Shown here: positions 25,061 through 32,732 of the stretch, piece after piece
Layout: every line of letters begins with the position of its first letter
Numbering within the stretch: the stretch's first letter is position 1
NCBI RefSeq assembly: GCF_051414135.1
Contig: NZ_JBLKOA010000002.1
Coordinates: forward strand, 186,001-250,000
Source of the DNA: Halovenus halobia
GTDB taxonomy: Archaea > Halobacteriota > Halobacteria > Halobacteriales > Haloarculaceae
Direction of reading: 5' to 3'
DNA: 64,000 nucleotides
Notes under the pieces: model-generated
Seen by the model: only the letters and a program-made list of their open reading frames with translations
Told to the model about the DNA's origin: nothing
The model's database searches: none
Made by a program: the position numbers and the translations under genes

Positions 25061-25990
25061 ATGAGTCGTTCGCGCAAGCCCGAGTGGCTAAAGATGCGAC
25101 CGCCGTCGGGTGAGCGGTTTACCGAGATCAAGCAAACGCTTCGGGACCACGACCTGCACACAGTCTGTGAAGAGGCTTCCTGCCCAAACATGGGCGAGTG
25201 CTGGTCCGGCGCAGACGGCAGCGCCGGAACGGCGACGTTCATGTTGATGGGTGACCGCTGTTCACGAGGCTGTAATTTCTGTGATGTCCAGACCGGCGGG
25301 ATGGAGCCACTCGACGAGAACGAACCGGAAAACGTCGCCAGCGCAGTCACCGAAATCGGACTCGATTACGTCGTGTTGACCTCTGTTGACCGAGACGACC
25401 TCGAAGACCAGGGTGCAGGACATTTTGCACAGACGATCAGAGAAATCAAGCGCCGAGACCCGGAGACGCTCGTCGAGGTGCTGATTCCGGATTTTCAGGG
25501 TGAACCGGAGCTCGTACAGAAGATTATCGACGCCGAGCCGGACGTAATCGCACACAATATCGAGACAGTCGAGCGTTTGCAATGGCCAGTTCGGGACCAG
25601 CGAGCGGGCTACGAGCAGTCGTTATCGGTGCTCGAACAGGCCGCTCGAGAGAGCAACGCGTACACGAAGACGAGCGTTATGCTCGGTGTCGGCGAGTATC
25701 ACCACGAAGTGTACCAGACGATGCGCGACCTCCGCAGTGTCGGCACCGACATCGTCACCTTCGGGCAGTATCTCCAGCCCTCTCGCTCACATCTGGAGGT
25801 GAGTGAGTTTGTGCATCCCGATGTGTTCAATACCTACCAGCAAGTCGCCGAACAGGAGCTCGGCTTTCTGTACTGTGCGAGTGGGCCAATGGTTCGGTCC
25901 TCGTACCGCGCTGGCGAACTGTTCGTCGAGTCGGTGCTCCGCGGCGAGGACGCCGAGACCGCCCGCCAGCGCGTCCGGAGCGACGACTAA
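25061..25990 (+). CDS. lipA: Lipoyl synthase
   Basis: The 309-residue radical SAM enzyme has both iron-sulfur sites of LipA. The auxiliary cluster cysteines are C36, C41 and C47 in CEEASCPNMGEC, and the SAM cluster cysteines are C67, C71 and C74 in CSRGCNFC. The C-terminal GPMVRSSYRAGE supplies the conserved serine ligand. It inserts two sulfur atoms into protein-bound octanoate to form lipoate. The lipoylated E2 subunit it would serve is encoded 3.7 kb downstream on the same strand. The short segment before it (24995-25060) holds a probable promoter. Confidence 0.96.
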   Translation: MSRSRKPEWLKMRPPSGERFTEIKQTLRDHDLHTVCEEASCPNMGECWSGADGSAGTATFMLMGDRCSRGCNFCDVQTGGMEPLDENEPENVASAVTEIGLDYVVLTSVDRDDLEDQGAGHFAQTIREIKRRDPETLVEVLIPDFQGEPELVQKIIDAEPDVIAHNIETVERLQWPVRDQRAGYEQSLSVLEQAARESNAYTKTSVMLGVGEYHHEVYQTMRDLRSVGTDIVTFGQYLQPSRSHLEVSEFVHPDVFNTYQQVAEQELGFLYCASGPMVRSSYRAGELFVESVLRGEDAETARQRVRSDD

Positions 25991-26071
25991 CCTGTTTTCG
26001 AGTTCGGCCGGCGACACGGCACCAGCCAAATAACTCGCGTTCTGATGGCAACTGCCTCTGCCGCGCCTAGA

Positions 26072-26088
26072 TTTTGGCCAGCCTAAAA
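26072..26088. promoter_or_regulatory. DtxR/Idr-type iron box, distal imperfect copy
   Basis: TTTTGGCCAGCCTAAAA matches the inverted repeat TTTAGGC-nn-GCCTAAA with one mismatch. Its centre is 36 bp upstream of the proximal copy. This is the palindrome bound by metal-dependent DtxR-family regulators (SirR/Idr in haloarchaea). Confidence 0.65.
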
Positions 26089-26107
26089 ATCGAAACGGTT
26101 TAATGCT

Positions 26108-26123
26108 TTTAGGCAAGCCTAAA
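26108..26123. promoter_or_regulatory. DtxR/Idr-type iron box, proximal perfect copy
   Basis: TTTAGGCAAGCCTAAA is a perfect 7-bp inverted repeat around a 2-base centre. It lies between a TATA-like TTTAATG (26099-26105) and the ATG at 26128, so it covers the likely transcription start of a leaderless mRNA. Binding here would block transcription. It matches the iron-dependent repressor consensus with TTAGG/CCTAA half-sites. Confidence 0.75.
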
Positions 26124-26127
26124 GAAT

Positions 26128-26361
26128 ATGAGCGAAGTCGAACGCGTGTCTGGACAGGCAGAGGGAGACGAGACGACCAGGGACGGTGCCGAGATGCGCG
26201 CACGGCGGTGGGCAATTGCCGCCGTTCAGGAGCCCTCGGCGTACGACATCCCAGAGCTACCCACGTCGACCGTCTGTGACTGTGCGGGGCTGGCACTCGC
26301 AGACGCGCCCGACAGTGAGCCGTTCATTCGCGCGGCAGAGCCGATGCAGGTGCGACGGTAA
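26128..26361 (+). CDS. Small protein, first gene of iron-box operon, unknown function
   Basis: The 77-residue acidic protein has no signal or membrane segment. It contains a short VCDCAGLALADAP segment with two cysteines spaced CxC, which could bind metal or react with thiols. I know no family. It is the first of three tightly packed genes (2-bp gap to the next) directly behind two DtxR-type operators, so expression is expected to rise when iron (or manganese) is scarce. Confidence 0.7.
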   Translation: MSEVERVSGQAEGDETTRDGAEMRARRWAIAAVQEPSAYDIPELPTSTVCDCAGLALADAPDSEPFIRAAEPMQVRR

Positions 26362-26363
26362 GC

Positions 26364-26678
26364 ATGACCGCCTCACTCGAGAACCTCCGGAACGCAATCG
26401 AAGCGCTTGCACAGGATGGGGGTGAGTACCGCCTCGTTTGTGCGCGCCACGGCGACGAGCCAGTTCCGGCGACAGGACTGTGCTTCGAGTCCAGAGCGAC
26501 TGCCCGGGTGGCCGCCCGTGCCGTCGAACAATACAGGCAGAGCCTGCGCGAGTACGACCCCGCCCTGGCAGTCCACGAGATTGTCGTCGTTCAGGCGGGC
26601 AATCACCGACACCGAACCCACCGTGACGAACAGTCCGCACCCGCCGAGCTTCAGCAGTTCAGACAGCGCCATGATTGA
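26364..26678 (+). CDS. Small protein, second gene of iron-box operon, unknown function
   Basis: The 104-residue soluble protein has an alpha/beta look: a helix (SLENLRNAIEALAQDG), a strand with Cys and His (YRLVCARHGDEPVP), a helix (ARVAARAVEQYRQSLREY) and a strand (VHEIVVVQAG). The C-terminus is His/Arg/Gln-rich (NHRHRTHRDEQ) and could bind metal. I recognise no characterised family. It overlaps the next gene by 8 bases, so the two are probably translationally coupled. Confidence 0.7.
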   Translation: MTASLENLRNAIEALAQDGGEYRLVCARHGDEPVPATGLCFESRATARVAARAVEQYRQSLREYDPALAVHEIVVVQAGNHRHRTHRDEQSAPAELQQFRQRHD

Positions 26679-27462
26679 GACACATATCGACGACGCACGA
26701 GAACGCGCCACTGCCGAGCGAGAAGCACTCGCCGCGAAGGAAGCGTCGATGCAGACGTTCATCGACCGCGTGGCCGGCATTGGACCGGAATCGACTTCCA
26801 CGGCGGCGACGGCTGGAGCGGCACAGGGAATGACTCTGACAGCGACAGGCGGAACGAACGGCGGTCCGTCCGGTTCCTGTGGGAAAATCCGGAATGCCTT
26901 CGCAGAGACGGTGCAACCGCACAGCGCACCCGAGGACGGAGGCGAGCCTTTGCTCGAAACGATTCGCGTCGAGTTGACCGACTCCGTCGCGACCGCGCTC
27001 TCTCCCGAGACGGCGACGCCGCTCTCGCCGGAGTTGAAGCGGGCAATCGTCTCCGAGGCACAGCGCCGACAGACCGAACTCGAGGTGATGTATCAGGCGC
27101 TGGACAGCGAAGCAGAGCGACTCGCCGAGGCCGCCGCGACTGTCGAGGAGGTGACCAGCTGGCTGGTCGAGGCAGACGAGACACCGCTGTCCGAACTGGG
27201 ATTCGACGCGCTGGCACGCAGACACGAACGGTTGGCAGCCCACCGTGAGACGTGTCAGCGACTCGCCGCCGACCGCCAGGCGTTTCTTGACGGGACGACG
27301 AGCGACGCTGTCGAGACTGGCGTCCGCAACGACCACATCGTCTCACAACTGTACGAGGACTTCCCAGTCGAATACCCCGTGCTTGTGACGGCAGGTCGAC
27401 TCGAAGAACTCTGTTTGGATTGCCAGCACGTGGTACGAGACCATCTCACACGGCGTGTCTAG
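26671..27462 (+). CDS. Coiled-coil protein, third gene of iron-box operon, unknown function
   Basis: The ATG at 26671 gives 263 residues, mostly helical. An N-terminal helix (IDDARERATAEREALAAKE) is followed by a glycine/threonine-rich stretch (about 48-72) and long heptad-like helices from about residue 95 to 215, rich in A, E, L and R. Two cysteines near the end are spaced LCLDCQH. There is no signal peptide or membrane helix. Function is unknown; the context is iron-dependent regulation together with two small proteins. The frame is open upstream, but those codons overlap the preceding gene. Confidence 0.7.
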   Translation: MIETHIDDARERATAEREALAAKEASMQTFIDRVAGIGPESTSTAATAGAAQGMTLTATGGTNGGPSGSCGKIRNAFAETVQPHSAPEDGGEPLLETIRVELTDSVATALSPETATPLSPELKRAIVSEAQRRQTELEVMYQALDSEAERLAEAAATVEEVTSWLVEADETPLSELGFDALARRHERLAAHRETCQRLAADRQAFLDGTTSDAVETGVRNDHIVSQLYEDFPVEYPVLVTAGRLEELCLDCQHVVRDHLTRRV

Positions 27463-27562
27463 CTGGTTTTCGGTTGTACAGTTTCACTCGTGCCCACCAA
27501 AACAATAAGCCACAGGGCTTTGAAGAGTCAGATATGCTACTCGCAGTGAGGTGGACTTTTTC

Positions 27563-28687
27563 GTGAGCGTCTTACAGCGCGATCCAAGCGACCGCGTACA
27601 AATACTCGACACGGACGGCACCGTCGTGGAGGGGGAAACGGTGCCAGATATCGACGAATCGACGCTGGTCGAGATGTACCGGACGATGAAACTGGGACGA
27701 CACTTCGACAAGCGAGCGGTCAGCCTCCAGCGACAGGGGCGGATGGGAACGTATCCGCCGATGTCGGGCCAGGAGGCCGCACAGGTCGGCAGCGCACTCG
27801 CACTCAGCGACGAGGACTGGGTTTTTCCCAGCTATCGCGAGCACGCCGTCGGCTACGTCCGCGGGTGGCCGCTGTCGGAGATTCTCCTGTACTGGATGGG
27901 CAGTGAGGAGTACAAGGCCCCACCGTCGGACGTGAACATGTTCACGGAGGCAGTGCCCATCGCGACACAACTCCCGCACGCGACCGGCGCAGCGTGGGCC
28001 TCGAAACTGCAGGACGAAGACCGGGCCTTCCTCTGTTACTTCGGGGACGGCGCGACCTCGGAGGGTGATTTCCACGAAGGAATGAACTTCGCCGGCGTCT
28101 TCGACGTGCCCGCCGTCTTCTTCTGTAACAACAACCAGTGGGCGATTTCAGTCCCGCGAGAGAAACAGTCAGCCAGCGCGACACTCGCACAGAAGGCCCA
28201 TGCTTACGGCTTCGAGGGGGTGCAGGTCGATGGGATGGACCCGCTTGCGGTCTATCAGGTGACCAAAGAAGCGCTCGAAAAGGCCAAAGAGCCCGGTGGG
28301 GCCGACGAGGAGATTGGCCGGGCGGCGCGCCCGACGATGATCGAGGCCGTTCAGTATCGCTTCGGTGCGCACACGACGGCAGACGACCCCTCCGTCTACC
28401 GCGACGAAGCAGAGGTCGAAAAGTGGCGCAAACGCGACCCAATCCCACGGTTGGAAGCGTTCCTGCGCGACCAGGGAATACTCGACGACGAGCGAATCAC
28501 CACCATCGAGAGTGAAATCGAAGCCACGGTTGCAGACGCAATCGACCAGGCAGAACAAGCGCCCCGTCCCGACCCAGAAACGATGTTCAAAAACGTCTAC
28601 GCAAATATGCCAGAGCGACTCGAAGAGCAACTCGCATATCTCAACCGACTTCGCAGTCGCCACGGAGAGGAGGCACTACAGGAATGA
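27563..28687 (+). CDS. pdhA: 2-oxoacid dehydrogenase E1 component, alpha subunit
   Basis: The 374-residue protein has the thiamine diphosphate motif GDGATSEGDFHEGMNFAGV and its NNNQWAIS end, and the regulatory-loop region RFGAHTTADDPS. With the beta subunit it decarboxylates a 2-oxoacid and reductively acylates lipoyl-E2. I chose the GTG at 27563 (MSVLQRDPSDR) because gaggtg at 27548-27553 is placed nine bases before it; a GTG at 27551 would overlap that site. It is the first gene of a four-gene operon. The true substrate is uncertain, since haloarchaea oxidise pyruvate with ferredoxin enzymes. Confidence 0.92.
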   Translation: MSVLQRDPSDRVQILDTDGTVVEGETVPDIDESTLVEMYRTMKLGRHFDKRAVSLQRQGRMGTYPPMSGQEAAQVGSALALSDEDWVFPSYREHAVGYVRGWPLSEILLYWMGSEEYKAPPSDVNMFTEAVPIATQLPHATGAAWASKLQDEDRAFLCYFGDGATSEGDFHEGMNFAGVFDVPAVFFCNNNQWAISVPREKQSASATLAQKAHAYGFEGVQVDGMDPLAVYQVTKEALEKAKEPGGADEEIGRAARPTMIEAVQYRFGAHTTADDPSVYRDEAEVEKWRKRDPIPRLEAFLRDQGILDDERITTIESEIEATVADAIDQAEQAPRPDPETMFKNVYANMPERLEEQLAYLNRLRSRHGEEALQE

Positions 28688-29676
28688 GCCAACAAGTTCA
28701 AACACAGAGCCTGACACTCGTGCAGGCAGTACGAGACGGATTGTACGTAGAGATGGAACAGGACGACGACGTCATCGTCATGGGAGAAGATGTCGGCGAG
28801 AACGGCGGGGTCTTCAGGGCCACACAGGGACTGATGGAGGAGTTCCCCGAGCGGGTGGTCGACACACCACTGGCGGAGTCAGGTATCGTCGGCACCGCTG
28901 TCGGGATGGCTGCCTACGGAATGCGCCCGGTCCCAGAGATTCAGTTCCTGGGATTCATCTACCCCGCGTTCGACCAGATTGTCAGTCACGCCGCCCGCCT
29001 GCGAACTCGCTCGAACGGACGGCTGTCCTGTCCAATGGTCATCCGAGCGCCCTACGGCGGCGGCATTCGCGCCCCGGAACACCACTCCGAGTCGACGGAG
29101 GCGTTTTTCGCCCACCAGCCCGGACTGAAGGTGGTCGTTCCCTCGACGCCGTACGACACCAAAGGGCTGCTGACCGCGGCGATTCGCGACCCCGACCCGG
29201 TGATTTTCCTCGAACCGAAGCTCATCTACCGGGCGTTCCGTGGCGACGTGCCCGAAGAGAGTTACACCGTCGAACTCGGCGAGGCCGCAGTTCGGCGCGA
29301 GGGAAGCGACGTGTCGGTCTACACGTGGGGTGCGATGACTCGCCCGACAATGGAGGCAGCCGAAGACCTCGCCGAAGAGGGTATCGACTGTGAGGTAATC
29401 GACCTCCGGACGCTCTCACCACTCGACGAGGAAGCAATCAAGGAGTCGTTCAAGAAAACGGGCCGAGGAGTCGTCGTCCACGAAGCGCCGAAAACCGGCG
29501 GGCTAGCTGGGGAAATTGCCGCCACGATTCAGGAGGATGTCCTGCTGTACCAAGAGGCACCGATCACCCGCGTGACTGGCTTCGACGTGCCCTTCCCACT
29601 GTACTCGGTCGAGGATTACTACATGCCAGAGCCGGCGCGGATCAAAGACGGTATCCGGGAGACGGTGGAGTTCTGA
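28684..29676 (+). CDS. pdhB: 2-oxoacid dehydrogenase E1 component, beta subunit
   Basis: The 330-residue transketolase-like subunit starts SQQVQTQSLTLVQAVRDGL. It has VMGEDVGENGGVFRATQGL at the TPP-facing site, PEIQFLGFIYPAFDQIVSHAAR, and the C-terminal IDLRTLSPLDEE and VHEAPKTGGLAGEIAA. It overlaps pdhA by 4 bases, which couples translation and fits the alpha2-beta2 E1 assembly. Confidence 0.95.
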   Translation: MSQQVQTQSLTLVQAVRDGLYVEMEQDDDVIVMGEDVGENGGVFRATQGLMEEFPERVVDTPLAESGIVGTAVGMAAYGMRPVPEIQFLGFIYPAFDQIVSHAARLRTRSNGRLSCPMVIRAPYGGGIRAPEHHSESTEAFFAHQPGLKVVVPSTPYDTKGLLTAAIRDPDPVIFLEPKLIYRAFRGDVPEESYTVELGEAAVRREGSDVSVYTWGAMTRPTMEAAEDLAEEGIDCEVIDLRTLSPLDEEAIKESFKKTGRGVVVHEAPKTGGLAGEIAATIQEDVLLYQEAPITRVTGFDVPFPLYSVEDYYMPEPARIKDGIRETVEF

Positions 29677-29679
29677 CCC

Positions 29680-31248
29680 ATGCCGTTCGAGTACGAACTG
29701 CCCGACGTCGGCGAAGGCGTTGCCGAGGGCGAAATTGTCGCCTGGCACGTCGATGTCGGCGACCACGTGGCCGAAGACGAGGTGCTCGCAGAAATCGAGA
29801 CGGACAAAGCAGTCGTCGACCTGCCCTCTCCCGTTGCCGGGACAATTCGAGAACTGCACGCCCAGGCCGGCGATGTCGTTCCCGTCGGAAGTGTCGTCGT
29901 TACAATCGACACCGACGAGGAGGCCGAGGCCGGCGATGTCGAGGCGGAACCGGAACAAGAACCGGCCGAGGAGGCTGGCACTGCAGAACGCACAGCCACC
30001 GCCGACGCGACGACTGACGGCGAAGCGCCCGTCGCAGAGGGCCGAGTCTTCGCGCCACCGAACGTCCGCAGACTCGCACGCGAACTCGGCGTCGAAATTG
30101 CTGCCGTCGAAGGCAGCGGGCCAAGCGGCCGGGTCACCGAGGGTGATGTGCGGGCGGCCGCCGAGGCGGCCGAAGAACCGGACGAAGAGTCCAAAAGTAG
30201 TGAGCGAAAATCCGCCGTATCGCGCAGAGAAGAGGGCGAGCGCAAATCCGCGACGCGCCGGCGGAGCAACGACGGTGCGGCGACCTCGGCGGAGGCCGCA
30301 GACCGCGACCGCACGCTCGCGGTACCGGCGACCAGACACGCCGCGCGGGAAGCAGGCGTCGACATCGACGAGGTGCCCACCGAGAAGGAACGCGACGGCG
30401 AGGCGTTCGTCGAGCCGGAGGATATCGAGCGATACGTCAGTGCACAGGAAGCGAGCGCACAGGCTGGCGACGGCACCACCGAGACAGTCGGAGCCGAGCA
30501 GACGACAGCCGAGGCAGGCGAATCAGCGGTCGAGTCGACGGCCGAGGGCGCGGTGCGCACCGAGCCGTACCGCGGAATTCGCCGGACCATCGGCAACCAG
30601 ATGCAGCAGTCCTCACAGACGATTCCCCACGCCACCCATCACGATACGGCAGTCGTCGACGAACTGGTCGAAACACGCGCGCAGTTGCGTGAGCGGGCCG
30701 ACGACCGCGGCATCAACCTGACGTACATGCCCTTCGTGCTGAAAGCGGTGGTTGCAGGGCTGAAAGAGTTCCCAATGCTGAACACGGAACTCGACGAGGA
30801 AGCCGGAGAAGTCCGGTACAAGGAGTACTACAACATCGGTATCGCAGTTGCGACCGACGCCGGACTGATGGTCCCGGTCGTGAAGAATGTCGACCAGAAG
30901 GGCGTCCTCGAACTCGCCTCGGAGGTGAACGAACTCGCGACGAAGGCGCGCAACCGCGAGATCTCGCCCGACGAGATGCAGGACGGCACGTTCACCGTGA
31001 CGAACTTCGGCGCTATCGGCGGCGAGTACGCCACGCCGATCATCAACCACCCCGAGACGGGAATTCTCGGCCTCGGCGCAATCGAGCAGCGCCCGGTTGC
31101 CGAGGACGGTGAGGTGGTTGCTGCCGAGACGCTGCCGCTGTCGCTGTCGATTGACCACCGCGTCATCGACGGTGCCGAGGCGGCGCAGTTCGCCAACACC
31201 GTGATCGAATATCTCGAAGACCCGACGCTGCTGTTGCTCGAATCCTGA
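29680..31248 (+). CDS. pdhC: Dihydrolipoamide acyltransferase (E2) with two peripheral-subunit-binding domains
   Basis: The 522-residue core subunit has one lipoyl domain (about 1-78) with the lipoylated lysine K43 in EIETDKAVVDLPS. Two E3/E1-binding domains follow: one at about 122-160 (FAPPNVRRLARELG) and a second at about 212-256 (AVPATRHAAREAGVD), joined by acidic, alanine-rich linkers. The catalytic domain is about 296-522 with H493 and D497 in DHRVIDG. A single lipoyl domain with a duplicated binding domain is less usual. It is 3 bp after pdhB and 5 bp before the E3 gene. Confidence 0.93.
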   Translation: MPFEYELPDVGEGVAEGEIVAWHVDVGDHVAEDEVLAEIETDKAVVDLPSPVAGTIRELHAQAGDVVPVGSVVVTIDTDEEAEAGDVEAEPEQEPAEEAGTAERTATADATTDGEAPVAEGRVFAPPNVRRLARELGVEIAAVEGSGPSGRVTEGDVRAAAEAAEEPDEESKSSERKSAVSRREEGERKSATRRRSNDGAATSAEAADRDRTLAVPATRHAAREAGVDIDEVPTEKERDGEAFVEPEDIERYVSAQEASAQAGDGTTETVGAEQTTAEAGESAVESTAEGAVRTEPYRGIRRTIGNQMQQSSQTIPHATHHDTAVVDELVETRAQLRERADDRGINLTYMPFVLKAVVAGLKEFPMLNTELDEEAGEVRYKEYYNIGIAVATDAGLMVPVVKNVDQKGVLELASEVNELATKARNREISPDEMQDGTFTVTNFGAIGGEYATPIINHPETGILGLGAIEQRPVAEDGEVVAAETLPLSLSIDHRVIDGAEAAQFANTVIEYLEDPTLLLLES

Positions 31249-31253
31249 TACAC

Positions 31254-32666
31254 ATGGTAGTAGGAGATGTCACCACTGGCACTGATGTACTGGTAATCGG
31301 CGGCGGTCCCGGCGGCTACGTGGCCGCCATCCGCGCCGGACAGCTCGGCCGCGACGTCACGCTGGTCGAGATGGATAGCTACGGCGGTACCTGCCTCAAT
31401 CACGGCTGCATTCCCTCGAAGGCATTCATTTCTGCAACGGACATCGCCCACAAGGCGGGCGACGCCGAACGAATGGGAATTTACGCCGACCCGGCGGTCG
31501 ATATGCAGGGGATGGTCGGCTGGAAGGATCGGCTGGTCACCCGACTCACGAAAGGTGTCGAGTCGCTCTGTGAAGGCGCAGGCGCGACGCTCATCGAGGG
31601 GCGGGCGGAGTTTTCCGGTGAGAACAGCGCTCGGATCGTCGCCGACGGCGAGGGCCAGGGCGCAGAATCCATCGACTTCGAGCACGCAGTCGTCGCAACC
31701 GGGAGCCGCCCGATCCAGATTCCCGGCTTCGAGTTCGACGGCGAGCAGATTCTCTCCTCGCGGGACGCGCTTGCACTCGAATCCGTCCCCGAGGAGATGG
31801 TCATCGTCGGCGGCGGCTACATCGGGATAGAACTGGCAACGGTGTTCCAGAAACTCGGCTGCGAAGTGACGATTGTCGAGCAACTGGACGACATCTTGCC
31901 GACCTACGGCGACGAGGTGACCGAGGTTGTCCGCGAGCGCGCGGCGTCGCTGGGTATCGACTTCCAGTTCGGCCACGCGGCCGCAGGCTGGGAGGAGACC
32001 GAAAACGGGCTGGCAGTCCACACGGAAACAAACGCAGGCGAGGAGGGGAGGTTCGAGTGCGAGAAGTGTCTCGTCGCCGTTGGCCGCGAGCCTGTGACGG
32101 ACACGCTCAATCTCTCCGCGGCAAGCGTCGAAACAGCCGACGGCCGAATTGACACCGACGACCGCGCGCGGACGAACAAAGAACACATCTTCGCTGTTGG
32201 CGACGTGGCCGGCGACCCAATGCTGGCACACAAAGCGTTCAAAGAGGGCGAAGTCGCAGCGGAGGTCATCGCTGGCGAACCGTCAGCCCTCGATTATCAG
32301 GCGATTCCGGCGGCGGTGTTCACCGACCCAGAAATCGGCAGTGTCGGGATGGACGAGTCAGCGGCGGAGCAGGCAGGCTTCGACCCCATCGTCGGAAAAA
32401 TCCCACTCAGGGCGTCGGGTCGAGCGTTGACGCTGAACGAACGCGAGGGCTTTGTCAAAGTAATCGCAGACAGCGAGACAGAGTTCATACTGGGGGCGCG
32501 AATTGTCGGCCCGGAGGCCTCGGAACTGGTCGCCGAACTCGCGCTGGCTATCGAACTCGGCGCGACGCTCGAAGATGTGGCTGCAACGATTCACGTCCAT
32601 CCGACGCTGTCGGAGGCAGTCCACGAGGCAATCAAGGGCGCACGCGGGCAGAGTATTCACTACTGA
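31254..32666 (+). CDS. lpdA: Dihydrolipoyl dehydrogenase (E3)
   Basis: The 470-residue flavoprotein has the FAD motif VIGGGPGGYVAAIRAG, the redox disulfide C47/C52 in GGTCLNHGCIPSK, the NAD motif IVGGGYIGIELATVF, a second FAD segment FAVGDVAG, and the active-site base region HVHPTLSEAVHEA. It reoxidises dihydrolipoamide with NAD+. It is the last gene of the E1-E2-E3 operon. In haloarchaea E3 may also serve other lipoyl proteins such as the glycine cleavage H protein. Confidence 0.96.
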   Translation: MVVGDVTTGTDVLVIGGGPGGYVAAIRAGQLGRDVTLVEMDSYGGTCLNHGCIPSKAFISATDIAHKAGDAERMGIYADPAVDMQGMVGWKDRLVTRLTKGVESLCEGAGATLIEGRAEFSGENSARIVADGEGQGAESIDFEHAVVATGSRPIQIPGFEFDGEQILSSRDALALESVPEEMVIVGGGYIGIELATVFQKLGCEVTIVEQLDDILPTYGDEVTEVVRERAASLGIDFQFGHAAAGWEETENGLAVHTETNAGEEGRFECEKCLVAVGREPVTDTLNLSAASVETADGRIDTDDRARTNKEHIFAVGDVAGDPMLAHKAFKEGEVAAEVIAGEPSALDYQAIPAAVFTDPEIGSVGMDESAAEQAGFDPIVGKIPLRASGRALTLNEREGFVKVIADSETEFILGARIVGPEASELVAELALAIELGATLEDVAATIHVHPTLSEAVHEAIKGARGQSIHY

Positions 32667-32732
32667 CGTCGGTTGTCTGTCTGAGCGTGCTAACCGGACG
32701 GCTTTACGGTCCCCGAGAGTCAACTGTGGAGT

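Noticed and set aside
30828..32231. 467-codon open frame on the minus strand opposite the E2/E3 genes
   Set aside because: The plus-strand genes have full catalytic motifs. The antisense frame shows no family pattern and is explained by codon bias.
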